Below are positions 11,658 through 23,822 of a stretch of 64,000 bases of DNA, one piece after another. The notes beneath the pieces were generated by a model. It saw only the letters and a list, made by a program, of their open reading frames with translations, had not been told where the DNA came from and ran no database searches. This DNA comes from Thinopyrum elongatum. Its lineage: Eukaryota > Streptophyta > Magnoliopsida > Poales > Poaceae. Position numbers and translations under genes: made by a program. How positions within the stretch are numbered: the first letter of the stretch is position 1; each line of letters opens with the position of its first letter. The DNA lies in the NCBI GenBank assembly GCA_011799875.1, contig CM022299.1, positions 29,353,996 to 29,417,995 on the forward strand, in the 5' to 3' direction.

Positions 11658-12500
11658 ATAGCTCGCGATGTAGCTCCCTGTTTTAATAAGTTCCTAGAGA
11701 AAGACTAAGTTGAAAGATATTGTAAGCAATTATGCGGACTAGGGCCATAGTTTGAGGATTGTCCTCACTACTGCATAGAAGGCTTATGTCCTTGATGCAC
11801 CGCTCGGTGTGCCAACCCCTCTAGCGTCGTCTGTGGATGTTGTGAACATCTGGCAGACACATTCTGATGATTACTTGATAGTTTAGTGTGCCATGCTTTA
11901 CGGCTTAGAATCGGGGCTCCAAAGGCGTTTTGAACGCCATGGAACATATGAGATGTTCCAAGAGTTGAAATTGGTATTTCAGGCTCATGCCCGTGTTGAG
12001 AGGTATGACACCTTTGACAAGTTCTTTGCCTACAAGATGGAGGAGAATAGCTCAGCCAGTTAGCATGTGCTCAGAATGACTGGGTGCTATAATCGCTTGA
12101 ATCAAGTGGGAGTTAATCTTCCAGATAAGATAGTGATTGACAGAGTTCTCCAGTCACTATCACCAAGCTACTGGACCTTCATGATGAACTATAACATGCA
12201 AGGGATGGAGATTATCCCGGAGCTATTCGCGGTGCTTAAGGCCGCGAAGGTAGAAATCAAGAAGGAGCATCAAGTGTTGATGGTTAACAAGACCACTGGT
12301 TTCAAGAAGGGCAAGGGCAAGAAGGGAAACTTCATGAATGGCAAGCCAGTTGCCGCTCCAGTGAAGAAACCCAAGGTTGAACCCAAACTCGAGACTAAGT
12401 GCTTCTATTGTAAGGGGAACGGTCACTAGTAGCAGAACTACCACAATAGATAAGAAGGCTGGCAACTTCAACAATAGTATATTTGATATATGTGTTATTG
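11658..12500 (+). pseudogene. gag of element C, broken
   Basis: The start codon position reads ATA (11658-11660), the same loss as in element A. The capsid region survives in pieces, the clearest at 12067-12429. The zinc knuckle begins CFYCKGNGH, but the next codons are two TAG stops at 12427-12432 and its last cysteine codon is changed, so the knuckle is destroyed. It cannot give a functional Gag. Confidence 0.85.
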
Positions 12501-14932
12501 ATGTGTACCTTACTAGTACTCCTAGTAGCACCTGGGTATTAGATACCGGTTCAGTTGCTAATATTGGTAACTCAAAACAAAAGCTACGGAATAAACATAG
12601 ACTAGCTAAGGGCGAGGTGACAATGTGTGTTGGAAGTGTTTCCAAGGTTGATGTGATCACCATCGCACGCTCCCTCTACCTTCGGGATTAGTGTTGAACC
12701 TAGAAAAATGTTATTTGGTGTCTGCGTTGAGCATGAACATGATTACGTCGTGTTTATTGCAATACAGTTGTTCATTTAAATCAAAGAATAATGGTTATTC
12801 TATTTACATGAATAATACCTTCTATGGTCATGCACCCAATGTGAATGGTTTATTGAATCTCGATCGTAGTGATACACATGTTCATAACATTGAGGCCAAA
12901 AGATGTAGAGTTGATAATGATAATACCACTTTCTTGTGGCGCTGCTGCTTAGGTCATATTGGTGTAAAGCGCATGAAGAAACTCCATGTTGATGGACTTT
13001 TGGAGTCACTTGATTTTGAATCACTTGACACATGCGAACCATGCCTCATGGGCAAGATGACTAAAACCCTGTTTTCCAGAACAATGGAACGGGCAATTGA
13101 CTTGATGGAAATCATACATACTGATGTGTGCGGCCCGATGAGTGTTGACGCGCACGGTGGATATCGTAACTTTCTCACCTTCACCGATGATTTGAGTACA
13201 TATGGGTATATTTACTTGATGAAGCATAAGTCTGAAACGTCTGAAAAGTTCAAGCAATTTCAGAGTGAAGTTGAGAATCATCGTAACAAGAAGATCATAT
13301 TCCTACGATCTGATCAAAGGGGAGAGTATTTGAGTTAGAGTTTGGCAATCACTTAAGACAATGTGGAATTGTTTCACAACTGACGCCGCCTGGAACACCA
13401 CAGCGTAATGGTGTGTCCGGACATCGTAATCGTACCTTATTGGATATGGTGCGTTCTGTGATGTCTCTTGCCGATCTATCACTATCATTTTGGGGTTATG
13501 CATTAGAGACAACTACATTCACTTTAAATAGGGCACCATCTAAGCCCGTAGAGACGACACCGTATGAACTGTAGTTTGGCAAGAAACCTAACTTGTCGTT
13601 CCTTAAGGCTTGGGGTTGCGATGCTTATGTCAAAAGGCTTCAGCCGAAAAAGCTTGAACCCAAAGCAGGCAAATGCGTCTTCATAGGATACCCAAAGGAG
13701 ACAATTGGGTATACCTTCTATCTGAGATCCGAGGGCAAAGTGTTTGTCACTAAGAACGAGTCCTTTCTCGAGAAAGAGTTTCTCTCGAAAGAATTGAGTG
13801 GGAGGAAGATAGAACTTGATGAGGTTGTTGAACCTTTACTTCAACCAGCGAGTAGTGCAGCGCAGAAAGATGTTTCTGTGACACCTACGTCAGTTGAAGA
13901 GGAAGCTAATGATAGTGATCATGAAGCTTCGGATCAAGTTCTATCGAACCTCATAGGTCGACAAGGATACGTACGGCTCCTGAGTGGTACGGTAACCCTG
14001 TCTTAGAGGTCATGTTGTTGGACAACGATGAACCTACGAGCTATGGAGAAGCAATGGTGGGCCCGGATTCCGACAAATGGTTAGAGGCCATGAAATCCAA
14101 GATGGGATCCATGTATGAAAACAAAGTATGGACTTTGGAAGTATTACCTGAAAGGCGAAAGGCCATTCAGAATAAATGGATTTTCAAGAAGAAGATGGAC
14201 GCGAACGATAATATCACCGTCTATAAAGCTCGACTTGTGGCAAAGGGGTTTTCACAAGTTGAAGGAGTTGACTACGATGAGACTTTCTCACCCGTAGCGA
14301 TGCTTAAGTCCGTCGGAATCATGTTGGCAATAGCTGCATTTTTCGATTATGAAATCTGGCAGATGGGTGTCAAAATAGCATTCCTTAATGGTTTCCTTAA
14401 GGAAGTGTTGTATATGATGCAACCGAAAGGTTTTGTCGATCTAGAGAATGTTGACAAGGTGTGCAAGCTCCAGCGATCCATTTATGAACTGGTGCAAGCA
14501 TCTCGGAGTTAGAACTTTCGCTTTGATGAGGTGATCAAAGCGTTTGGGTTTATACAAGTTTACGAGGAAGCTTGTATTTGCAAGAAAGTGAGTGGGAGCA
14601 CTACAGCATTTCTGATAAGTATATGTGGTTGACATATTGTTGATCTGAAATGATGTAGAATTTCTGGAAAGCATAAAGGGTTGTTTGAAAGGAGTTTTTC
14701 AAAGGAAGACCTGGGTAAAGCTGCTTACATGTTGGGCATCAAGATCTATAGAGATAGATCAAGATGCCTGATAAGATTTTCACAGAGCACATACCTTGAC
14801 ATGATTTTGAAGAAGTTCAAAATGGATCAGTCCAAGAAGGGGTTCTTGCCTGAGTTGTAAGGTGTGAAGTTGAGTGAGACTCAAAGCTCGACCACGGCAG
14901 AAGAAAGAGAAAGGACAAAGGTCGTCCCCTAT
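12501..14932 (+). pseudogene. pol of element C, first part (PR, integrase, RT)
   Basis: A decayed protease region is followed by GAG-pre-integrase and the integrase core in one open stretch, 12691-13338 (HIGVKRMKKLH, CEPCLMGKM, HTDVCGPM). Then come an integrase C-terminal region at 13593-14006 and the RT start at 14012-14512 (WLEAMKSKMGSMYENKVW, YDETFSPVAML). Stops lie at about 13336 and 14510. The RT catalytic box is frameshifted (around 14625-14645), as in copy B. The gypsy TSD copy CCTAT at 14928-14932 ends this part, and pol resumes at 29190. Confidence 0.85.
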
Positions 14933-17900
14933 TGTGACGACCCCGGCTTAATCGTGCACTAACCATACACGCAAATGCGCACGATCAAGCCTAAGGACTC
15001 ACTTGAAGATATCACAACACAACTCTAAAACAGAAATAAAGTCATACAAGCTTTATATTACAAGCCAGGGCCTCGAGGGCTCGAATACATAGCTCGATGG
15101 CATACAAGTGTCAGTGGAAGCATCAGATATCTGGGTACAGATATTTTATAGAGAGAGAGAAATAGGCCTTCACAGAGGCGGGGTAAAATAAAATACTACG
15201 ATCGAAAGGCGTAGGCCTCCTGCCCTGGACCCTCTGATCCTACTCCTGGTCGTCAAACGGCTCCTCGTAGTAGTAGTACTCGCCAGGCGGGTAGTAGTAC
15301 TGGTCGTCGACTGGGGCGTCTGGCTCAGGGGCTCCGTCGTCTGGTGGCATCAAATGGAATATGGGGGAAAAAGAAAGTAAAGCAAACATGAGTACTCATC
15401 CAAAGTACTCAGCAAGCAAGGATCTACACTACATATGCAACATTGTCAAAGGAATGGCTGTATATGTGGACTGGGCTGCAGAAATGCCAGAATAGAGGGG
15501 GAAGCCTAGTCCTATCGAAGACTAGCATCTTCAACAATCTTCGACAGTCTTGCAGCAATAGAAGAGAACAGATGAACATAATGTAAAGTAGTAGTAGTAG
15601 TAGTATCATCAACCTCGACCTGAGATCCTTTCTCGACTCCCTGCGAGAAAGCAATCCCAGAGCCGTACTATCCAGTTCTCATCACATGTTCTAGTTGTAC
15701 CGATCGGGATACAACTCCGAGTGTTCGTTACCGTCGGACAGGCTATCGATAGAAGTTTCTTCCCTGCAGGGGTGCACCAACTTACCCACCACGCTCGCTT
15801 AACTCCGGCCGGACACACTTTTCTGGGTCATGCCCGGCCTCGGCTAAGCAACACGCCGCAACCCGACCTAGGCTTATAAGAGAGGTCAGCACGCCGGACT
15901 AAACCTATGCCCCCAGGGGTCTTGGGCCATCGCCCCGGGAACTCCTGCATGTTATGGGGCCACCGAGAGCAGACCTAGCAACCCCTTATACAAGCGCGGT
16001 TGCGTTCCCAGTCCAACTCGGCGTGCGCCGCTCCTTACTGACGTCAAATAAGCTTCGGCTGATGAATACGACGCAGAACGCCCATACTATGCCCACGTGA
16101 TGGTTAGTGCTATCGGGCCAGAGGCCCCTCGGATCAAATATCCAAACCATAGTGGATTAGCAGCAAGCGGAAACGAGCAGAGACTCACGATCGATGTGAC
16201 CCCGTCGCCCCGTCTCGAGGACTTGTGGCAAGGGCTAAGAATGCCCGGCCACGCCTCGTAGTTATCTCGCGGGCACCTCTCAGGTCAACCCGACTCCACA
16301 TCACTTCGCATTAAGCTCGCGCGGGTACCCCTCAGGGCCGACCCGTCTTTAGTAACATGGTTTAGTGCAAGTCAAAACAACAACAGTATCCGTGTGTCTG
16401 ACACCAAGGGAATCCTGAGGAATCACCCTCGATGGAATCCCACCTGATGTTATAGTCAAGGTGAACGAAGGAGGAATCACCCCCGAGGTCCACACTTGAG
16501 AAGTTGCACGACGATGTCGTTATCGGGGGTGGTGTAGGAGGAATCACCCTCGCTTACCACGTCCGATTAACTAACCTACAAGGTTATCATCAGAAGTGCT
16601 AACGAGGTATCACCCTCGGCACTCGACGGTAACCCAGCAGTGTCGGCAACTAAGGGGAAGTGATGTGTGGTGCCAGGGTCTGGTCTCAATCCCGATGATC
16701 GGGTCTTCTGACATCCAGCGGGGCAGTCGGGACAAGTGGGGGTCTCTGTCGGGACTCTACCCAGCCTATACTAATCAGTCTAGGATAACCAGAAAGGTAG
16801 CAAGGCAGGGTACAATAATCAGGCTATGCAGCAGATATAGGAAAACAGTAGCAGTAGCAGTTCTAATGCAAGCATAAGAGAGAAGAGAATAGGCGATATA
16901 GGCATGTTCAAAATGGGGGTGCTTGCCTGTTTGCTCTGGGGCAAGGGCAAGGTCGCCTGTGGTGTCGTCGGGGACGTAGTCGTACTCCTGAGCTGCGTCT
17001 GCCTCGGGAGCTACGTCAACATCGGGGTCTACCGAGAGAGAAGACGGGGAAGAAACAGGTAAACATAATGCAAACAAATGTAATACGGTGCGTGCTAGGC
17101 TATGATGCAGTGCAGGGTTGCCTAAATATGCATCTAAGTCATTTTAGTTATTTTTAGAATTAATCTGGGATTTATTTACCGAGGTGTGTGCACTATTCAT
17201 CTGCCGGATACGGGTCCAGAGTTACGAGTTCTTCTACGTAGGGGGTTCTGACAAAGAAACAGACGGCACGATCAGACTTGTCTCGTCGTTCTGAGCAACT
17301 TTCATGTTTTAACTTTTTCGATCCGAGCTACGGTTTAAAAGTTATTAATTTTCAAAGTTTATTTGAATTTCTGGAATTTATTTATTTTACAGAAAAGTGA
17401 ATTATGACGTCAGCATGACGTCGCTGTGACGTCAGCGGTCAACAGGCGCTGACCAGAGTCAATCCTGACATATGGGACCCACATGTCAGTCTCTGTTTAT
17501 CTTAACAGCGAATTAACTTAAGCCACAGGGTTAATTAGGGGGCGGGCCCCACTTGTCAGTGAGACATTAGGCTAAACTAATTAATTTTATATAATTAAAT
17601 GTTTAATTAGGTTAATTAGCCACGGGGGCCCACACGTCAGCGACTGGGGTTGCCCAGTCAGCACGTTGACTGGGTCAACCCAGTCAACGGGGCCCCCTGG
17701 ACCCACTGGTCGGCGACCCAGGGGCGGGACCCACTGAAGCCAGGTCAGCGCGGCGGCCGGAGACGCGCCGGCGACCTCTCCAGCGACGGAAGTTCGCCGG
17801 AGCTTCCCGGAAAACCGCTACGCTGCGCCAAATCGCCCGCAACCACTTGCGTTCGATCGGCCTCTCGCCCGCGCATCTAACTACGGTGGTAGTTCGACCG

Positions 17901-19147
17901 AAAACGGCCTCTAACGACGGCGGCGAGCGGTGGAGCGGTCGCCGGAGCTCGGGCATCGACGGAGTTGGAGCTAAGGGGCACGGGGAGGCATGGGCTCAAG
18001 CTCGCTGGGCCCCTGGGAGCACCAGGAGTGCGATGCACGGCTCAGACGAGTGTGTTATAGGCCACAGCGACGGCGTCGAGCTTGTCGGTGGCGTCGAGCT
18101 TCGGTCACAACGGCAGCTGCGGCTAGAGGTGCGACGAGGCGAGGAAGGAGAGGGGAGAGGATGGAGTGGAGCTCACCGAGCGGCTACGAAAAGCCCTTGG
18201 TGGCTTAGGAGCAGCAGACGGCGCCGGAGACGGAAGGGGATCGCCGGCGACCGAGGAAGAAGACGACGTCGATGCGCTCGGTGCAGGCGATCCGGGCTTC
18301 TCCAAGTGGCACCAGGCGACGCGGCAGTCGACGATGGGGACGAAGGACACGGCAGGGCGTCGATCGGGGCTCGGTAGCCGCGAGGACGAACGGGGACGGC
18401 GGCGATAGCGTTAGGCCGTGGTGGATCTGAGGGGGAAGGAGGACGGAGCGAGCAAGGAGAGGACGGGGAAGTGAACGAGGGAGCCAGGGGGAGTGGTGGA
18501 GCTCGGCCTTATCCCCTCCTCGCCTCCCTGTAGCATCGGTGGCGGCGACGTGTCGGCGCCGCGCCGGCGCGCGCGCGCTCGACCAGCGGAAAGACGACAG
18601 CGCGAGGGAGAGAGGTGAGGTGGGCCTGCTGGGCCGGGGTTCGGGGCACTGTGCACTAAGGCCCAATGCACAGTGCCTCGTTTTTATTTTTCTGTTTTTG
18701 TTTCTCTTTTTCTTTTATTCTTTTCTGTTTTGAAATAGTTAGAGCACTTTTGCATTTTTGTAAAATGTGGGACTTAGTCCAAATATTACAGTGCCATTTT
18801 AGCTCTCACCAAAAAGTGATTTGGACAGAGTTGGAAACCATTTGTGTTTGAAATGATTTTAAATGGATTTAAATATCCTATTTTGGTGCTGTTTCTCCTT
18901 GTTTGTGTCATTTGTCTAACTCCAACTTTATTGATGATGATTTTACAAATGCTCCTGGATTATTTGCCATTTAATGAACATTTTTCCAACAGGGTTTGAT
19001 CAACTTCATATTTCACTTTTGATTTTGAGTTAATTTTCAAAATGGAGTTGAGTTGCTTTGATTAACCACTTTGTTTAAGCACTGCAAATGATATGACTTG
19101 GCAAGATTAACAGAGTGTCACAGAGCTTATTACAAGGGGGTGTTACA
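14933..19147 (-). repeat. 3' LTR (element sense) of the large gypsy element, 4215 bp
   Basis: Nearly identical to 24985-29189. Composition is strongly segmented. There is a GTA trinucleotide run near 15588-15605, a field of GAATCACCCTCG motifs at 16419-16617, an AT-rich part, a GC-rich part at about 17640-18660, and another AT-rich part. Open frames in the GC-rich part are not kept between the two LTRs and are probably not coding. Confidence 0.93.
16419..16617. repeat. Four spaced GAATCACCCTCG motifs in the gypsy LTR
   Basis: The ATCACCC cores recur from 16421, 16475, 16542 and 16608, spaced 54, 67 and 66 bp apart. Most are preceded by GAGGA. The same set recurs in the other LTR near 26470-26670. 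The flanking sequence between motifs is not repeated, so this is not a simple tandem array. Confidence 0.75.
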
Positions 19148-19165
19148 AGTTCTCCTCCTCTAAAA
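19148..19165 (-). other. Polypurine tract of the large gypsy element
   Basis: On the minus strand AGAGGAGGAGAACT lies immediately before the TGTAACACC start of the 3' LTR, as expected for plus-strand priming. Confidence 0.7.
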
Positions 19166-19185
19166 GAAATTCTCGTCCCGAGAAT

Positions 19186-22100
19186 TTAGGAGGTAGAAGG
19201 GAAAAGTCCGGGATATTCTTCCCGAAGATGATCCTCGCGTTCCCAAGTGGCTTCATCTTCAGTGTGATTCGACCACTGCACTTTCAGGAACTTGGTCGTC
19301 TTCTGACGAGTTCGACGTTCAGCTTTGTCGAGGATGCGGATCGGATGCTCCTTATAGGAAAGATCATCTTGTAGCTCGAGCATCTCATGATCCACTGCAC
19401 GGTGCGGAGATTCCTTGAAGCACTTACGGAGTTGCGACACGTGGAAGACATCATGAATATGGGAGAATTGCGGTGGCAACTCCAATTGATATGCCACCTG
19501 TCCATGTCTAGCCATGATGCGGAATGGACCAATATAGCGAGGAGCTAGCTTGCCCTTGATTCCGAAACGACGGGTGCCCTTCATTGGAGTGACACGGAGA
19601 TAAGCTTGATCACCAGGTTGATAGATCACACCCCATCGCTTGTGATCATAATTACTCTTCTGATGATCTTGAGCTGCTTTAAGATTCTCCCGGACAATTC
19701 TGACTTGTTCTTCGTCATGTTGAATAATGTCCGGTCCAACAAGAGGTCGTTCCCCAGTTTCTGACCAATTCAGAGGGGTTCGACATTTACGTCCATAAAG
19801 CACTTCGAAGGGGGCCATTTTTAAGCTGGCTTGGTAGCTGTTGTTATAAGAGAACTCGGCATACGGGAGAGATTCATCCCATTTCTTACCGAAGGATATA
19901 ACACAAGCTCAAAGCATATCTTCAAGTACTTGATTAACGCGCTCAACTTGGCCTTGGGATTGGGGATGATAAGCTGAACTCCAGGTAATATGAGTTCCCA
20001 TTGCTTTCTGGAAACTTTCCCAGAAATGGCCAGTAAAAATGCTGCCACGGTCTGAACTGATTTCTTTGGGAATACCATGAAGTGAAACAATTCTGGAGAT
20101 ATATAGCTCTGCTAACTGACTAGCAGTAATAGTCTCCTTAACTGGCAGAAAGTGTGCAACCTTGGAGAGTTGGTCGACGACGACAAGAATAGCATCGTGA
20201 CCCTTCTGAGACTTGGGAAGACCAGTAATGAAGTCCATTTGCACTTTATCCCACTTCCACAGAGGAATAGGAAGTGGTTGCAGAATTCCAGCAGGTTTCT
20301 GATGTTCTGCCTTCATGCGACGACAAACGTCACACTCGGCAACATATCGAGCAATATCTTGCTTCATTCTAGACCACCAGTACCTTTGACGAAGATCTCG
20401 ATACATCTTGGTACTACCCGGATGGATAGATAGCGGTGTATCATGGGCCTCCTTCATGACTTTGTCAGTCATCAGCTCGAAGCGAGGTACTACAATGCGG
20501 TCTCGGAAGTACAAGGTTCCATCTTCAGCGATCGAGAAATCCCTGTACTTTTCAAGGTGAAGCTCTTTCTTCATTAGATCAATTTCAGCATCTTTAGCTT
20601 GCGCAATCTTGACAGCTTTCTCAAGATTTGGTTGTATCACAAGGTTATTAAGAGAACCTTGCGGGACGATGCAGAGATTCAGCTTGCGCAATTCTTCATA
20701 TAGCTGGGGTTGAGCTTGCTTTACCATGAGGTTACTACAATATGACTTGTGGCTCAAAGCATCAGCCATCACATTAGCTTTGCCAGGAGTGTAGGAAATA
20801 CCACAGTCATAATCGGTGATTGTTTCCAACCAACGCTGCTGACGAAGATTAAGTTCCGGTTGAGTGAATAAGTACTTCAAGCTCTGATGATCGGTGTAAA
20901 TCTCACACCGATTACCAAGGAGGTAATGACGCCACTGCTTCAAAGCATAAATCACAGCGGCAAGTTCAAGGTCATGCACTGGGTAATTCTCTTCATGTGG
21001 ACGCAATTGTCGTGAAGCATAAGCAATTACTCTTCGCTCTTGCATTAGGACACAACCTAGTCCTTGGCGAGAGGCGTCGCAGAAGATCACAAAATCTTTG
21101 CGAGAGTCTGGAGGAGCAAGGACTGGAGCCGAAGTCAGCTTGTCCTTGAGGGTCTGGAAGCTTTCCTGACATTTGTCTATCCACTCAAACTTAACGCCTT
21201 TGTGGAGCAGATTAGTCAGGGGCTTGGCAATCTTGGAGAAATTTTCGATGAATCGACGACAATAACTTGCAAGCCCGAGAAAACTTCTGACTTGCTTAAT
21301 ATTCTTCGGAGGGGTCCAGTCAAGAATAGCCTGAACTCGCTCCGGGTTAACTGTGATACCATCCTTGGAAATGACATGTCCAAGGTAGGTTACCTCAGAA
21401 AGCCAGAATTCGCACTTAGAGTACTTGGCATATAACTTGTGCTCTTGTAGTCTCTCCAGAACAAGACGAAGGTGCTCAGCATGTTCTTCCTTGTTCTTTG
21501 AATAAACCAGAATTTCATCCAGATATACCACGACGAATTTGTCAAGGTAATCCATGAATATGTAATTCATTAAGCTGGAGAAGGTAGCTGGAGCGTTGGT
21601 CAAGCCAAACGACATGACGGTGTACTCGTAAGAGCCATAACGGGTAACGAATGCAGTCTTCGGAATATCCTCTTCGCGGACACGGATCTGGTGATAACCC
21701 AACCTCAAGTCGAGTTTAGAGAACACCGAAGATCCTGCGAGTTGATCATATAAATCGTTGATCCGGGGAAGCGGATATTTATTCTGAATGGTTGCCTGAT
21801 TGATAGGATGATAGTCTTGAACCAAACGGTTAGTTCCATCCTTCTTCTTAACGAAGAGAGAAGGTGCTCCCCAAGCGGAGGAACTAGGGCGAACGAAACC
21901 CTTCCTTAAGGATTTATCAATTTCTTCCTTAAGCTCAATAAGATGGTGCGGAGGCATCTTGTAGGGACGCTTCGCAATAGGAGTGGTGCCAGGCTTCAAG
22001 TCAATGACAAACTCGACAGCTCTAGCAGGGGGTATTCCTGGAAGTTCTTCTGGAAAAACATCCGGGAAGTCACAGACAACTGGGATATTCTCGATCCCAT

Positions 22101-22400
22101 CAAGCGGGGAAGCGTTCAACGCGTTCAAGGCATAGATTTGAGCTTCGGCGTTCTGAGTGATATGAGCATGGTAGTTCACCATCTCATTCGAGGGGTGCAA
22201 GAGGTGAACAACTTTGGTGGCGCAATTGATTGAGGCGTAATGGGCCTTCAACCAATCCATTCCCAGAATAAGGTCAATCTTGGACGATTTCAGAATAATG
22301 GGAGACGCACTGAACTCCAACCCTTCGATTTCAATGGGAACATTATAGCTAACCGCAGAGGTTCGGCAACCACCCGCGGGAGTGTGTACCAATAGGGTGT
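19186..22400 (-). pseudogene. pol of the large gypsy element (PR tail, RT, RNase H, integrase, chromodomain)
   Basis: Numbering is from 22416. The protease tail (LGMDW) is at 51-55. RT covers about 140-330, with [11 protein letters not shown] at 235-245. The catalytic box reads [11 protein letters not shown], with Glu instead of the second Asp at residue 301 (codon 21514-21516). RNase H has D447, E484, D509 and D552. The integrase zinc finger has H658, H665, C695 and C698, and the D-D-35-E triad is D728, D789 and E825. An in-frame TGA at about 19909 then breaks the frame. The rest (19186-19818) continues the integrase C-terminus (FEVLYGRKCRTPLNW) and ends in a chromodomain (KFLKVQWSNHTEDEATWERE). 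The stop is of a kind one C-to-T change would create from CGA. Confidence 0.92.
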
Positions 22401-23579
22401 GTTCATGTATTCGCATTTAATGTCATGCATGCGTGCAAAATGTTCTGACATGAAGGAATGCGATGCTCCTGAATCAAATAAAACAGAGGCTGGTACTGAA
22501 TTAACGAGAAGTGTACCCATCACAGTATCTGGTTGATCTGGAGCTTCAGACATGTTGACGTGGTAGTACTGCCCACGACCATAAGAAGGTCTGGCATTAT
22601 TGTTGCGCTGTTGAGGAATACCACGGCCAATACCACGGCCAGCAGAAGGAAGAGCCAGTTGATTCTGATTCTGAGAACAATCTCTAGCACGGTGACCTGG
22701 CTTGCCACACTTGAAGCATAGTCCGCTGTCAGGACAAGGTGCTGGAGCTGGCAGAGGCTGCCTCGGTGGTGGAGGTGGCAGGCGTGGTGCAGCATAAGAG
22801 GGCCTGTTTGCAGGAGCTGCTGAATGGAACATGCCTTGGGGAAACCAGATGCGTCGCTTCTGGGAAGATGAGCCCGAAGATGAGCCCGTTTCTCGGGTGC
22901 GTCTGGACGCTTCTTTATGCTTCTTCAGTCCAGTTTCAACCATAATAGCCTTATTCACCAAAGTGGCGAAATCAGGGTAATCTTGAACAAGCAGGGCTAA
23001 CTGAATGTCATGGTGCAGTCCTTCACGAAACTTCTCCTGTCTGCGTTCATCTGTAGGAATGACCTCTTCAGCGTAGCGAGATAAGTCTAGAAACTCGCGC
23101 TGATAGACTTCCACAGTCTTGTTGCCTTGAACCAGACTACGGAACTCAGCCTTCTTCCTAGCTATGACAGCTAGAGGAATGTAGCGGGCACGGAAAGCAA
23201 TCTTGAACTCTGCCCAAGTGACGACAGTACCAGGCGGCAGAGTCTGTCGGTGAGTGGCCCACCATTGGGCTGCGGGACCCTTCAGAAGATAAGTCGCAAA
23301 AGTGACATAGTTGGCTTGGGCGACACCAGCAGACTCCATCTCATGAGAGATGTCACGCAGCCAGTCATCTGCATCCAGTGGGTTGACTGTGTTGCGGAAA
23401 AACGATGGACTGAGCCTCATAAATTCTGGCAGGGTGATGGAAGGTGGCTGCTGATTAGCATCAGGACGAGGGAATTGCTGCATAATTCCCGTCATAAACT
23501 GGCGGTTGAGTTCAAACTGTTGCATCATCGCTGCCATGTAATTAGGTGGTGGCGGCGGTGGCGGGTTGTTGTCAGCCAT
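22390..23579 (-). pseudogene. gag (plus protease start) of the large gypsy element, frameshifted into pol
   Basis: The Met at 23579 opens a 429-codon frame. A proline-rich start (residues 6-12) is followed by a retroviral-type Gag core at about 70-210 (LLKGPAAQWW, FKIAFRARYIP), a basic Ser-rich linker, a proline-rich part and one CCHC knuckle, CFKCGKPGHRARDC, at 288-301. The protease motif VLFDSGASHSF has its aspartate at 369. At about 22395 the frame shifts by one base relative to pol, so the last 35 or so residues are out-of-frame text. Gag packages element RNA, and the protease would mature the polyprotein. Apart from the frameshift the reading frame is clean. Confidence 0.9.
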
Positions 23580-23822
23580 CCTGCTATTTCAACAGGGGTA
23601 TTTCAGCAATAGCTTATGCAAGTGTTTAACAATAAACATGATGTAACTCGACATTATTGAAAGAGTGCAATAGATGCTAAAAGTAGTCATTAAGACATAC
23701 AGATCCATACACAGTCGGTTACAATCGGGCAGCATAACGACGCAAATTGAAAAGCTAGACACACTAGGCGGCACGCAGGCACGCGGTAAGGAAGTACACA
23801 ACGTGACATAGCAAAGGCTACA

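Noticed and set aside
17640..18670. Long GC-rich open frames on both strands in the gypsy LTR
   Set aside because: Frames differ between the two LTRs (lengths and starts change) and have biased Arg/Ser/Gly/Pro composition typical of GC-rich non-coding DNA.
19284..19532. Minus-strand 82-codon frame inside gypsy pol
   Set aside because: Shadow of the chromodomain-bearing frame in another phase.
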